From assembly GCA_038238555.1 (NCBI GenBank), contig JBBRXP010000055.1:1-30641 (forward strand): a stretch of 30,641 nucleotides of DNA, in the 5' to 3' direction. Under the pieces are notes generated by a model. That model searched no databases and was not told the DNA's origin. It saw nothing but the letters and a program-made list of their open reading frames with translations. The DNA is from JANNXQ01 sp038238555. GTDB lineage: Bacteria > Verrucomicrobiota > Verrucomicrobiia > Chthoniobacterales > Chthoniobacteraceae. Positions 17,448 to 27,159 of this stretch are shown in pieces. Each line of letters starts with the position of its first letter. Position 1 is the stretch's first letter. The translations under genes were made by a program, and so were the position numbers.

Positions 17448-19241
17448 GTGCCGCTCATCCCGCCGGAAACTGTCGAACAAATCAATGCAGCCAACGACAT
17501 CGTCGAGGTGGTCGGTGGTTACATTCCGCTCAAGCGCGCGGGGGCGGTCTTCAAAGCGCTGTGCCCGTTTCATCAAGAGCGCTCACCCTCTTTCACCGTC
17601 AATCCGGCGCGGCAGATTTTTAAGTGCTTCGGCTGCGGCGCGGGGGGGAGCGTGATCCGGTTTGTGATGACTTACGAGAACCTGGACTTCGTCACCGCGG
17701 CCAGAAAGCTGGCGGAACGCGCGGGCATCCAGATCGTGGAAACGGCGATGACCGCGGAGGACGGCGCGCGCGTGACGATGCGCCGCCGTCTCCTCGCGTT
17801 GCATCTCGAGGCAGCGGATTTTTTCCATCTTCAACTCATGAAGAAACCCGCGGCGCAGATCGCGCGCGACTATCTCAAGACGCGCGGCGTTTCTGCCGAA
17901 GTGGCCAGGTCGTGGAAGCTCGGCTACGCGCCGGATGAGTGGGATGCGATGCGGGAGTTTGCGAGGCAGCGCAGTTACTCGGAGGAGGAATTGACGGAGA
18001 GCGGGCTGGTGAAAACGCGGGAGGAGGATGGCGATCCGTCCCGCTTCTACGATCGTTTCCGGGGCCGCGTGATGTTTCCGATCTGCAACGACAACGGCGA
18101 AGTCATCGCCTTCAGCGGGCGCGTGCTGGAGGCGGATGCGAAGGGCGCGAAGTACATCAATTCGCCGGAGACCATGCTCTTCAAGAAAGGCGCGGTGCTC
18201 TTTGGCCTGCACAAATCGAAGCGGGCGCTGATCGACAAAAGTTCGGCCATCGTGTGCGAGGGGCAACTCGATCTCATCACCGCGTTTGAGGCCGGCGTGC
18301 AGAATGTGGTGGCGCCGCAGGGCACGGCCTTCACCGAACGGCAGGCGCGCAAGCTCAAGCAGTACTGCGAGGAAGTGGTGCTGTGCTTCGACGCGGATGC
18401 GGCGGGCGAAAAAGCGGCCGAGCGCTCGCTGGCCTCGCTGCTCTTTGCGGGTCTCGCCGTGCGCGTGGCCGAGATGCCGCCGGGCGAAGACCCCGACTCG
18501 CTCATTCGCGGCCAGGGCGCAGAGGCCTTTGTGCAGCGCATCGCGGCGGCGAAGGACTTTTTCGATTTTCAAATCGACCGCATGGCCGCGCGGCCCGACT
18601 TTCAAACCACGCAGGGCAAGATGCGCGCGGCGCGCAAGATGGCCGGGCACATCAGCCACATCGCCGATGCCGTGCTGCGCGAGACGGTGATGAACGAGGT
18701 GACGCGACGGCTGGAGATTTCGGTCGGCGAATTTGTGAAGCTGCTCAAAGCGCCGACACCTCCCGACGACACGCCGGCGGAAGCTGCGGTCGAGCACATT
18801 GAACTCGACCCCGCCATGCGCCTGCTCGCACTCGCCGCTCTGCGCGACGAAGCCGCGCGCGCGTGGCTGCTCGAGGAGCCGTGGCAGGACTTGCTCGCCG
18901 GCGAACCCGACGCCGCTCTGGTGATGAAGCTGCTCGCCTTCCCCCTGCGTCCCGGCGACACGGCCTCCACCGGCGCGCTCCTTTCCACGCTCAGCGAGGC
19001 GGAGGAGGCGGCGGTGTGCGGCTTGCTCGACGCGCGCGCGCCAGAGAACGCGATGGCGATCGCGCGAGACTGCTGGCTGGAGATCGAACGGCGCAAAATC
19101 CGGCGCAAGATCGACGCGCTCAAAGCCCGCCAAAAGGCTCCCAGCCTCGATCTCGGGGCGATGGCGAAATTACACGAAGAAATCCTTGATTTGCAAAAAC
19201 GACTCTCTGATATTGCGCGGCCTTTGACCCCGCCCCTCTAG
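17448..19241 (+). CDS. dnaG: DNA primase DnaG
   Basis: Synthesises RNA primers at the replication fork. From GTG 17448 the protein has 597 residues, normal for the family. The N-terminal zinc domain has Cys39, His42, Cys60 and Cys63 (CPFHQERSPSF...FKCFGCG). It is followed by the catalytic core with the RNA polymerase motif (YINSPETMLFKKGAVLFGL) and the TOPRIM domain with Glu271 (CEGQLDL) and Asp315-Ala-Asp317 (CFDADAAGEKAAE). The C-terminal part is the helicase-binding region. GTG 17448 (VPLIPPETVEQINAANDIV) was preferred over an in-frame ATG at 17331 because the zinc domain then starts at the usual distance. It is followed after 39 nt by rpoD, the classic macromolecular-synthesis order. Confidence 0.96.
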   Translation: MPLIPPETVEQINAANDIVEVVGGYIPLKRAGAVFKALCPFHQERSPSFTVNPARQIFKCFGCGAGGSVIRFVMTYENLDFVTAARKLAERAGIQIVETAMTAEDGARVTMRRRLLALHLEAADFFHLQLMKKPAAQIARDYLKTRGVSAEVARSWKLGYAPDEWDAMREFARQRSYSEEELTESGLVKTREEDGDPSRFYDRFRGRVMFPICNDNGEVIAFSGRVLEADAKGAKYINSPETMLFKKGAVLFGLHKSKRALIDKSSAIVCEGQLDLITAFEAGVQNVVAPQGTAFTERQARKLKQYCEEVVLCFDADAAGEKAAERSLASLLFAGLAVRVAEMPPGEDPDSLIRGQGAEAFVQRIAAAKDFFDFQIDRMAARPDFQTTQGKMRAARKMAGHISHIADAVLRETVMNEVTRRLEISVGEFVKLLKAPTPPDDTPAEAAVEHIELDPAMRLLALAALRDEAARAWLLEEPWQDLLAGEPDAALVMKLLAFPLRPGDTASTGALLSTLSEAEEAAVCGLLDARAPENAMAIARDCWLEIERRKIRRKIDALKARQKAPSLDLGAMAKLHEEILDLQKRLSDIARPLTPPL

Positions 19242-19280
19242 GTTGAGCGCGGCGGGCATTTCATCTTCACACACTCGGGT

Positions 19281-21167
<1,887 letters not shown>

Positions 21168-21218
21168 TGCGCCGGAGCGTCGCAACTTTCCTCCGGGCTC
21201 AGCGTTCATGGTGGCGCT

Positions 21219-21566
21219 ATGAACCACGAAGAACACGACGACCTCTGGCGCCTCCTCAGCAAAGCGAAGCCTGTCGCGGTCTCGACATTTTTTGCGAGGA
21301 ACGTGCTGCGTGAACTCCGGCAGAGGCGGCAGGAAAATCCGGGCGTTTTCGCCGGGGCGCTGCGGGGGTGGATGCTTCTGGCCGCCGGTGGCTGCGCCGC
21401 AATTATTGCGGCCCTCACCTTCTTCCCGAGCGCGGAAAAATCCGATCCCGTGTTGCTTCTCGCGGAAGAAGTCACTGCTAGTCCCGACTACCAAGTCATC
21501 GGCAACCTCGACGAATTGCTGGACACGCAGGCTAACCTCGTATGGCTGGAAAATTCCGGATACTAG
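21219..21566 (+). CDS. Small single-pass membrane protein, possible anti-sigma-like regulator
   Basis: This 115-residue protein has a charged cytoplasmic N-terminal part (MNHEEHDDLWRLLSKAKPV, then FFARNVLRELRQRRQEN), one membrane helix (about residues 48-69) and a short periplasmic tail ending in WLENSGY. The layout of acidic start, single helix and short tail is that of small anti-sigma-type proteins, and it is followed by a periplasmic helical protein. From memory, similar pairs often follow ECF sigma genes in Verrucomicrobia, but here the upstream gene is rpoD, 51 nt away. The last 25 nt overlap the next gene. The topology is clear; the function is a guess. Confidence 0.7.
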   Translation: MNHEEHDDLWRLLSKAKPVAVSTFFARNVLRELRQRRQENPGVFAGALRGWMLLAAGGCAAIIAALTFFPSAEKSDPVLLLAEEVTASPDYQVIGNLDELLDTQANLVWLENSGY

Positions 21567-22072
21567 CCGCCACTTTGCTGGGGCTCGCCGGCGCTCTGGT
21601 TGCAGCACCGTCGGGAGAACCATCCGGCGCGATGAGACCGGGCGGCGGGCTCCTCCCTGGCCGGCCCAGCCAGCCTCGTCCTGTCGGTCCTCGCAAGGAG
21701 GATAATTCGCCCGAAATGCAGAACGTGCGCAAGGCAGTGGACGCGCTGGGTCCCGAGCAGCGCAAGCGCTTCGCGGAAAATCTGGTGCGCTGGGCGAACC
21801 TTCCGCCCGAGCAAAAAAAGGCTCTTCGCGATCATGAGGAGATGCGGAAACAATTCATGGAGGAAGAGATCAAGACGGCGCTAAAGGAATCGGGGCTTCA
21901 ACTCGACGGTGAACGCCGCGAGCAATTCATCAAGCGCTACGGAGAGGAGCGCCGAAAAATCGAAGAGCAACTGCGTGCGGACATGATGGAGAAAAGGAAA
22001 CCGCTCGTGCGCGAATTGCTGGGCCGGCTTAAGACGGAGTTCTCGTCCACCACTCCGCGGGCGACGAGGTAA
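21542..22072 (+). CDS. Secreted helical protein of unknown function (DUF3106/Spy-like)
   Basis: This 176-residue protein has a signal peptide (ILAATLLGLAGALVAA, cleavage near residue 22), a proline/glycine-rich linker (about 25-50) and a long charged helical domain. The domain contains LGPEQRKRFAENLVRWANL, PPEQKKALRDHEEMRKQF and ERREQFIKRYGEERRKI. The LPPEQ-type repeats and the helical, highly charged character recall DUF3106 and Spy/CpxP-like periplasmic sensors or chaperones. The gene overlaps the preceding membrane-protein gene by 25 nt, so the two are almost certainly co-expressed and probably act together across the membrane. No enzyme motif is present. Confidence 0.7.
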   Translation: MAGKFRILAATLLGLAGALVAAPSGEPSGAMRPGGGLLPGRPSQPRPVGPRKEDNSPEMQNVRKAVDALGPEQRKRFAENLVRWANLPPEQKKALRDHEEMRKQFMEEEIKTALKESGLQLDGERREQFIKRYGEERRKIEEQLRADMMEKRKPLVRELLGRLKTEFSSTTPRATR

Positions 22073-22080
22073 GTGGCACG

Positions 22081-22143
22081 GGCTTCCAAGCCGCTGCGGC
22101 TCCGCAGGCATCCCTGCCTGCACTGCAAGCTGGAAGCTTGCAG
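22081..22143. terminator. Cluster of hairpins between convergent genes
   Basis: Four palindromes lie within 63 nt: GGCTT-CC-AAGCC (22081-22092), AGCCGC-T-GCGGCT (22089-22101), GCAGGCA-TCCC-TGCCTGC (22104-22121) and CTGCAAGCT-GGA-AGCTTGCAG (22123-22143). The last two are perfect. They sit between the end of the periplasmic protein gene and the end of panB on the other strand. There is no T-tract. A bidirectional barrier to transcription or a dispersed palindromic repeat are both possible. Confidence 0.5.
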
Positions 22144-22173
22144 GACTCCGAGGAGGCACGGATGCCCGCGCTA

Positions 22174-22968
22174 CTACGCCGACTTGACCGCATCCACGTA
22201 GCGCGCCACGGCGTGGCGTATCTCTTCCGCCACATTCGCCTGCGGCTTCGCAAACTTCGGCGTGAACCACGGGAAGAGCCCGATGAGATCGTGCAACACG
22301 AGCACCTGTCCGTCGCAGTGCGTACCGGCGCCGATCCCAATAGTGGGGATCGCGATGCTCGCCGTGATGCGCGCCGCCACGTCCGTCTTCACGAGTTCGA
22401 GCAGGAGTCCGAATGCGCCCGCTTTTTCCACCGCGGCTGCGTCTGCGAGCAATGAGTCGGCTTCCTCGGGTGTCTTGCCTTTCACACGGTAACCGCCTTC
22501 GATCCGCACCCGCTGCGGCTGCATCCCGATGTGCGCCATCGCCGCGATGCCGGCCTCGGTGAGCGCGCGGATCTGCGGGACGTGCGAGGCGCCGCCTTCG
22601 AGCTTCACCGCGTGCGCACCGGCTTCGAGGAGACGGCGCGCATTGGCGACGGCGTCCTCCGGCGTGTCGCAGCTCGCGATCGGCATGTCCGCGAGGAGCA
22701 GCGCGCGCTGCACGCCGCGCGCAACGGCGCGGGTGTGGTGCAGCATCTCGTCCATCGTCACCAGCGTGGTATCCGGGTAACCGAGCACCACCATGCCGAG
22801 TGAGTCGCCCACGAGGATCACGTCGATCCCGCTTTCATCGAGTAGCCGCGCGGTGGGGAAATCGTAGGCGGTGAGCACGGCGGCCTTTTCGGCGCGCGCT
22901 TTCATTGCGCGAAACGCGGTGACTTTCACATCAGGGCCGCACGGGGACGGCGGCGCTCCTTCGCTCAT
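22174..22968 (-). CDS. panB: 3-methyl-2-oxobutanoate hydroxymethyltransferase
   Basis: First committed step of pantothenate synthesis: transfers a hydroxymethyl group from 5,10-methylene-tetrahydrofolate to 2-oxoisovalerate, giving ketopantoate. The 264-residue TIM-barrel protein shows VLTAYDFPTARLLDE, the magnesium-binding VGDSLGMVVLGY (Asp55), LLADMPI (second Asp), AVKLEGG, AHIGMQPQ and IPTIGIGAG. Start ATG 22968 overlaps the folK stop in an ATGA, so translation is coupled. It uses a folate cofactor and sits directly behind a folate synthesis gene. It is the last gene of the sufU-dap-folK-panB operon. Confidence 0.96.
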   Translation of the reverse strand: MSEGAPPSPCGPDVKVTAFRAMKARAEKAAVLTAYDFPTARLLDESGIDVILVGDSLGMVVLGYPDTTLVTMDEMLHHTRAVARGVQRALLLADMPIASCDTPEDAVANARRLLEAGAHAVKLEGGASHVPQIRALTEAGIAAMAHIGMQPQRVRIEGGYRVKGKTPEEADSLLADAAAVEKAGAFGLLLELVKTDVAARITASIAIPTIGIGAGTHCDGQVLVLHDLIGLFPWFTPKFAKPQANVAEEIRHAVARYVDAVKSA

Positions 22969-23468
22969 GGCCACTGCTCGGGGGAAAGTTCCACCGCGGC
23001 GGTGTCGCGCAACTCGGCGAGCAGTTCGGCGACGGTGCATTGCTGGCCCGGGAGCACGAGCTCCGGGCGGATGTCGGCCAGCGGCGTGAGCACGAAGCGC
23101 CGCAGGTGCAGCCGCGGGTGCGGAATCACCACCTCGTCATTGCACAGCACGAGATTGCCCACGTAGAGAATGTCGAGATCGACCGTGCGCGGCGCATTGC
23201 GCGGGCGCTGCGAGGGCCGGCCCATGCGAGCCTCAATGGCATGGAGGCCATCGAGGAGCGTGATGGGCTGCCCGTCGAATTCCACCTCGATCACTGCGTT
23301 GAGGAAGCTCGCCGCGCGCGAGTCGGTTCCGACGGGCTCGGTCTCGTAAAGGCGCGAGCACTTCACCGGCTCCGACACACCTGGCAGTGCGCGGAGTTGC
23401 GAGCGCGCCTCCCGCAGGTGCGCGAGCCGGTCGCCAAGATTCGAGCCGAGTGCGATGCCAGCGCGCAT
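22965..23468 (-). CDS. folK: 2-amino-4-hydroxy-6-hydroxymethyldihydropteridine pyrophosphokinase
   Basis: Transfers pyrophosphate from ATP to 6-hydroxymethyl-7,8-dihydropterin in folate synthesis. The 167-residue protein has the family start MRAGIALGSNLGDR, the substrate loop YETEPVG, FLNAVIEVE and the signature RPRNAPRTVDLDILYVG. IPHPRLHLRRFVLTPLADI follows. ATG 23468 is the true start. The frame stays open upstream only because it runs into a repeat arm that reads MTNDE and SFVIRHSS, which are translations of GACGAAT and ATTCGTC heptamers. The stop overlaps the panB start in ATGA. Confidence 0.96.
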   Translation of the reverse strand: MRAGIALGSNLGDRLAHLREARSQLRALPGVSEPVKCSRLYETEPVGTDSRAASFLNAVIEVEFDGQPITLLDGLHAIEARMGRPSQRPRNAPRTVDLDILYVGNLVLCNDEVVIPHPRLHLRRFVLTPLADIRPELVLPGQQCTVAELLAELRDTAAVELSPEQWP

Positions 23469-23474
23469 TTTGCG

Positions 23475-23555
23475 AATGACGAATGACGAATGACGAATGA
23501 CGAACGACGCAGCCTTGCCGGATGTTTCGTCATTCGTCATTCGTCATTCGTCATT
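23475..23555. repeat. Inverted tandem-heptamer element D (dapB/folK gap, unit GACGAAT)
   Basis: The arm 23475-23504 (four GACGAAT units) is a perfect 30-nt reverse complement of 23526-23555. The spacer is 21 nt, the same arm and spacer lengths as the element at 8931-9011, although the spacer sequence differs. On the coding (minus) strand the first arm overlaps the end of dapB and supplies its last codons and TGA stop. The second arm ends 6 nt before the folK ATG. Confidence 0.95.
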
Positions 23556-24299
23556 TCCCGTCAGCCCCAACACATCCTGCATGTCATACAGGCCCGCCGG
23601 CCGGCCGTGCGCCCAGAGCGCGGCGCGGAGCGCGCCTGCGGCAAAGGTGTCGCGGCTCGAAGCCTTGTGGGTGAGTTCGACGCGCTCTCCATTCGCCGCA
23701 AAAATCACGGTGTGATCGCCGATGACATCGCCGCCCCGGATGGCGTGCACGCCGATCTCGCTGCTCGTGCGTTCGCCGACGATCCCCTGGCGGCCGTGGC
23801 GCGCGGCCTTCCCGTAATCGAGCGCGCGCACCTCGGCGAGGATCTCGGCGAGCCGCCGCGCGGTGCCGCTGGGCGCGTCCTTTTTCAGCCGATGATGCAT
23901 CTCGACGACTTCGAGATCGAAGGACGGCCCGAGGATTTCCGCCGCTTTGCGCGTGAGCCAGAAGAGTGTGTTGACGCCGATGCTGAAGTTTGGCGCGAAG
24001 ACGATGGGGATGTGCGCGGCGGCATGGTGGACCGCGGCGATCTGCGCGTCGGTGTGCCCGGTGGTGCCGATGAGCAGCGTCTTGTGGTGCTCGAGGCAGC
24101 GCGCGAGTACGAGCTCGACGATGGCGTGATGGCTGAAGTCGATGACCGCGTCGCAACCCGGCACCGCCGCGGCAAAGTCGTCGCCTTGATCGATCTGCGC
24201 GACGACTTGGAAAGCCGCATCCGCACTGGCGCCGGCGAGGATGGCCCGCCCCATCCGGCCCTTCGAGCCATTCACCAAAAGACGCAGCGGTTTGCTCAC
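23544..24299 (-). CDS. dapB: 4-hydroxy-tetrahydrodipicolinate reductase
   Basis: NAD(P)H-dependent second step of the diaminopimelate/lysine branch. The 251-residue protein has the nucleotide-binding NGSKGRMGRAI (residues 10-20), AVIDFSHH, the catalytic EMHHRLKKDAPSGTA (133-147), and FAPNFSIGVN. The start is GTG at 24299, overlapping the dapA stop in a GTGA, so it is translationally coupled to dapA. The C-terminal residues Asn-Asp-Glu and the TGA are encoded by the first units of a GACGAAT repeat arm. The original end of the gene was therefore probably altered by the repeat. Confidence 0.97.
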   Translation of the reverse strand: MSKPLRLLVNGSKGRMGRAILAGASADAAFQVVAQIDQGDDFAAAVPGCDAVIDFSHHAIVELVLARCLEHHKTLLIGTTGHTDAQIAAVHHAAAHIPIVFAPNFSIGVNTLFWLTRKAAEILGPSFDLEVVEMHHRLKKDAPSGTARRLAEILAEVRALDYGKAARHGRQGIVGERTSSEIGVHAIRGGDVIGDHTVIFAANGERVELTHKASSRDTFAAGALRAALWAHGRPAGLYDMQDVLGLTGNDE

Positions 24300-25174
24300 G
24301 GGATGAGTTGGAGTTTGCGCAGCGTGGCTTCGAGTCGATCCGCGTTATCAGCGCTCATCTCGCAGAGCGGCAGGCGCACGTCGCGCGTCATGCGGCTTTG
24401 CAGCGCCAGCGCATGTTTGATGGGCGCGGGATTCGGCTCGATGAAGAGATCCTTAAACAGACCGTAGAGCTCGAAGTGCAGCGCGCGCGCCTTCGCCGAA
24501 TCGCCGGCGAGCGCCGCATTCACGAGCGCGATTACTTTCGCCGGAACGATATTCGACGCGACGCTGACGACGCCGACGGCGCCCGCCGCGATGAAGGGCA
24601 GCGTGAGCGAGTCGTCGCCCGAGAGCACGTCGAACTCCGGCGGCAGCGCCGCACGCAACGCGCTCACCCGCTCGACCGAGCCGCCCGCTTCCTTGATCGC
24701 CACGATGCTTGGGCACGCATCGGCGAGGCCCGCCATCGTCTCGACGCCGATCTCCACACCGCACCGGCCTGGAATGGAATAGAGAATGAGCGGCAGCTTC
24801 GTCGCCTCCGCGATCTTCGCGAAGTGGCGGAAGAGCCCTTCCTGTGAGGGCTTGTTGTAATACGGCGCGACCAGCAGCGCGGCATCGGCGCCGAGTTGCG
24901 CGGCTTCAGTCGTCATCTCGACGGCCTCGCGAGTGGAGTTCGAGCCCGTGCCCGCGATCACCTTCACGCGGCCGCCCGCGACTTGGATGGCGAGTTCGAT
25001 CACGCGCATGTGCTCGGCACGATCCAACGTGGGCGACTCGCCGGTGGTGCCCACCGGCACGATGCCGCTGATGCCTTCCGCGATCTGCGTTTTGATGAGC
25101 CGAGTGAAGGCCGCCTCGTCCACGCGATCCTTTTGAAAGGGCGTGACGAGCGCGGTGTAGGTGCCTTGGAACAT
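24296..25174 (-). CDS. dapA: 4-hydroxy-tetrahydrodipicolinate synthase
   Basis: Condenses pyruvate with aspartate semialdehyde, the entry to diaminopimelate and lysine. The 292-residue aldolase-fold protein has GTTGESPTL with Thr44-Thr45, the catalytic Tyr132 in LYSIPGRCG with Arg137, and the Schiff-base Lys161 in IVAIKEAGG. All active-site residues are in place. It overlaps dapB by 4 nt and follows dapF after 66 nt, a gap that contains a hairpin. No Shine-Dalgarno sequence is visible. Confidence 0.98.
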   Translation of the reverse strand: MFQGTYTALVTPFQKDRVDEAAFTRLIKTQIAEGISGIVPVGTTGESPTLDRAEHMRVIELAIQVAGGRVKVIAGTGSNSTREAVEMTTEAAQLGADAALLVAPYYNKPSQEGLFRHFAKIAEATKLPLILYSIPGRCGVEIGVETMAGLADACPSIVAIKEAGGSVERVSALRAALPPEFDVLSGDDSLTLPFIAAGAVGVVSVASNIVPAKVIALVNAALAGDSAKARALHFELYGLFKDLFIEPNPAPIKHALALQSRMTRDVRLPLCEMSADNADRLEATLRKLQLIP

Positions 25175-25216
25175 GGAGCGGCGGTTTCTAAGTCCGACCT
25201 GCGCAGTTGTCGAGCA

Positions 25217-25244
25217 GTGGCGGCGACGGGAGCGTCGCCGCTAC
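25217..25244. repeat. GC-rich hairpin overlapping the dapF stop
   Basis: GTGGCGGCGAC (25217-25227) pairs with GTCGCCGCTAC (25234-25244) around GGGAGC. The stem is 11 bp and contains one G-U type pair. On the minus strand it starts at the dapF stop codon and lies 43 nt before dapA. There is no T-tract. It may be a transcript-stabilising hairpin or a dispersed palindrome. Confidence 0.6.
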
Positions 25245-26041
25245 TTCATCTCCCCATCGAAGACGAAGTCCGCCGGACCGGTGAGCGTCACGCGCTGGAA
25301 GTCGTCGCCGCTGCGCTCGAAGGCCACCGCGAGCTGGTCGCCGCCTTGCACCCGCACACCGATCGGCGACCCCGCGCCCGTGGTCGCGCTGAAAATGAGC
25401 GCGGCGGCCACCACGCCGGTACCGCAGGCCAGCGTCTCGCCCTCCACGCCGCGCTCGAAGGTGCGGATGGCGATGGATTGCGCGTCGCGTCGCTCGACGA
25501 AGTTTGCGTTCGCGCCCTTCGGCGCAAAGTGCGCGTGGTGGCGCAAGGCCGAGCCGACGCCGAGGACATCGCACGCGGCGAGATCGCCGGTGAAGACGAC
25601 GGCATGTGGGACGCCCGTGTTGAGGAAGTGCACGCGCATCGGCTGGCCTTTTACGGCCAATGGCGTGTCGAGCGCGAGGCCGTGCGGCGCACTCATTTCG
25701 AGTTGCACTTGCTCACCGAGAATTTTCGCCGTGATCGCTCCCGCCATCGTTTCAAAAGCGAGCGCGCCCGTCTTGCCCGAGAACCTGCTGGCAAAACGCG
25801 CAAAGCACCGCGCGCCGTTGCCGCACATCTCGGCCTCGCCGCCGTCGGCATTGTAGTAGCGCATGCGGAAGTCCGCGCCATTCTCCGCGGGCTCCACGGC
25901 CAGCAACCCATCGGCGCCCACGCCGCGATGCCGGTCGCAGAGCCGCGCGATCGCCGCACGGTCGAGCGAGTGGCGGAGGTCGCGGTTGTCGATCATCACA
26001 AAATCGTTACCGGCGCCGTTCATCTTCGTGAAAGTGAGCAT
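25241..26041 (-). CDS. dapF: Diaminopimelate epimerase
   Basis: Converts LL- to meso-diaminopimelate, the form used in peptidoglycan and for lysine. The 266-residue protein begins MLTFTKMNGAGNDFVMID and has both catalytic cysteines: Cys73 in NADGGEAEMCGNGARC and Cys206 in GETLACGTGVVAA. ATG 26041 was chosen because the family starts just before the GAGNDF motif. A further upstream ATG at 26071 adds ten unconserved residues and would run into sufU. It follows sufU by 26 nt and precedes dapA. Confidence 0.97.
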   Translation of the reverse strand: MLTFTKMNGAGNDFVMIDNRDLRHSLDRAAIARLCDRHRGVGADGLLAVEPAENGADFRMRYYNADGGEAEMCGNGARCFARFASRFSGKTGALAFETMAGAITAKILGEQVQLEMSAPHGLALDTPLAVKGQPMRVHFLNTGVPHAVVFTGDLAACDVLGVGSALRHHAHFAPKGANANFVERRDAQSIAIRTFERGVEGETLACGTGVVAAALIFSATTGAGSPIGVRVQGGDQLAVAFERSGDDFQRVTLTGPADFVFDGEMK

Positions 26042-26067
26042 TGGGCGGAAAAGTAAGCACGCCGCGC

Positions 26068-26520
26068 TCACTCCGTCGAGACACTGCTTGGCGCGCCATC
26101 CAGCGCCTGCTCAAAGGCGCGCCACGCGAGCATCGCGCACTTCACGCGCTGCGGAAATTTCCGCACCCCTTGCAGCAGCCGCAGATCGCCGAGCATCTTC
26201 GGCGGGTCGGCGACTTCGATGGTCACCAGATCGTGAAACGCGCGCAGCATCTCCGTGGCTTCGGCGCGGCTGCGGCCTTTGAGTTTCATGGTCATGAGCG
26301 ACGCCGAGGCCAGGCTGATCGCGCAGCCCTGGCCGGTGAACTTTACGTCCTCGACTTTGCCCTCCGCGCCGAACTTCACGTGCAGTTGGATTTCGTCGCC
26401 GCACGACGGATTGTCGCCGCGCACCTGCACCGCGCCCTCGCCGATCTCGCCGAAATTCCGCGGCCGCTTCGAGTGGTCGAGGATGACCTGCTGGTAGAGT
26501 TCTTCGAGTTCGGAGTTCAT
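26068..26520 (-). CDS. sufU: SufU-type Fe-S cluster assembly protein
   Basis: Zinc-dependent sulfurtransferase that accepts sulfur from the cysteine desulfurase SufS; older annotations call it an IscU-like scaffold. The 150-residue protein has Cys40, Asp42 (NPSCGDE), Cys66 (GQGCAIS) and Cys128 (RVKCAML). These correspond closely to the zinc ligands and active cysteine of Bacillus SufU (Cys41, Asp43, Cys66, Cys128). The insertion around residues 80-105 also fits SufU. ATG 26520 starts the conserved MNSELEELYQQVILDHSKRPRN. It is the first gene of the operon running into dapF. No sufS is in the window. Confidence 0.93.
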   Translation of the reverse strand: MNSELEELYQQVILDHSKRPRNFGEIGEGAVQVRGDNPSCGDEIQLHVKFGAEGKVEDVKFTGQGCAISLASASLMTMKLKGRSRAEATEMLRAFHDLVTIEVADPPKMLGDLRLLQGVRKFPQRVKCAMLAWRAFEQALDGAPSSVSTE

Positions 26521-26623
26521 GGGAATGAGGAAAAGGGCATTCGACGGCGATGACACCACTAACACAGATCTTGAGCGACTCAGAGCGCTTGCTCCAAATC
26601 CACAATCGGAATATTTGGAGCCC

Positions 26624-26854
26624 ATGACGCAACTCTTAGAACGCGCCTTCACCGAAGCCTCCAAGCTGCCCGAACACGAGCAGGACGCCGTAGCCTCCGT
26701 ATTTTTAGCTGAACTTCAGTCCGAGCAACGTTGGACGCAGGCGTTTGCTTCTTCGCAGGATGGGTTGTCGCAACTTGCTGACGAGGCGCTGCGCGAGTTC
26801 GAGGCCGGTGAGACCCTTCCGATGGATCCGGAGCGTGACTTCCCGAACCACTAA
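26624..26854 (+). CDS. Antitoxin of a type II toxin-antitoxin pair
   Basis: This 76-residue, acidic, probably helical protein (LPEHEQDAVASVFLAEL, RWTQAFASSQDGLSQLADEA) resembles a family of small antitoxins found beside RelE/ParE-like toxins, for example in cyanobacteria. The family is recalled from general knowledge and was not searched here. ATG 26624 has a close GGAG upstream, one of the few ribosome-site-like sequences in the window. It ends 20 nt inside the toxin gene, the usual antitoxin-first, overlapping layout. The local sequence is less GC-rich than the flanking operons, suggesting transfer. Confidence 0.75.
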   Translation: MTQLLERAFTEASKLPEHEQDAVASVFLAELQSEQRWTQAFASSQDGLSQLADEALREFEAGETLPMDPERDFPNH

Positions 26855-27104
26855 ACGATTTCGGAAGATCCTCGCCGGTTTGCCGCCCCACGTCCAAAAG
26901 CAGGCCCGAGAGGCATACATCGAGTGGTCGGGCGATCCGTGGCAACCGAAACTCCAATTCAAGCAAGTCCACGCCACCCGGCCGATTTTCTCAGCGCGCA
27001 TCGGCATCGACTGGCGAGCAGTTTGTATCCGAACCGGCGATAACGCGCTGTGGTATTTCATCGGCTCTCATGCCGACTACGACAAGCTCATTAAGATGCT
27101 GTGA
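26835..27104 (+). CDS. RelE/ParE-superfamily toxin
   Basis: This 89-residue basic protein starts at GTG 26835 (VTSRTTKRFRKILAGLPPHV). It has the compact RelE/ParE-like pattern: two N-terminal helices, WQPKLQFKQVHATRPIFSARI, then DWRAVCIRTGDNALWYFIGSHADYDKL. The last segment, with a central Arg and a terminal HxxYD, is typical of the mRNA-interferase members, which cleave mRNA on the ribosome. It overlaps the antitoxin gene by 20 nt, so the two are translationally coupled. Nothing suggests inactivation. Confidence 0.8.
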   Translation: MTSRTTKRFRKILAGLPPHVQKQAREAYIEWSGDPWQPKLQFKQVHATRPIFSARIGIDWRAVCIRTGDNALWYFIGSHADYDKLIKML

Positions 27105-27159
27105 AGAGTCGCCTAACTTGGGTCGTTATTGGCGACACGCACCCATCCTCCTGCTCCAA

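Noticed and set aside
23469..23540. Upstream start for FolK beginning MTNDE
   Set aside because: The extension is GACGAAT/ATTCGTC repeat read as protein. The conserved FolK N-terminus begins at 23468.
23475..23555. Tandem repeats as a CRISPR array
   Set aside because: The units are 7 nt and contiguous, with no spacers between them. They form two inverted arms and there are no cas genes.
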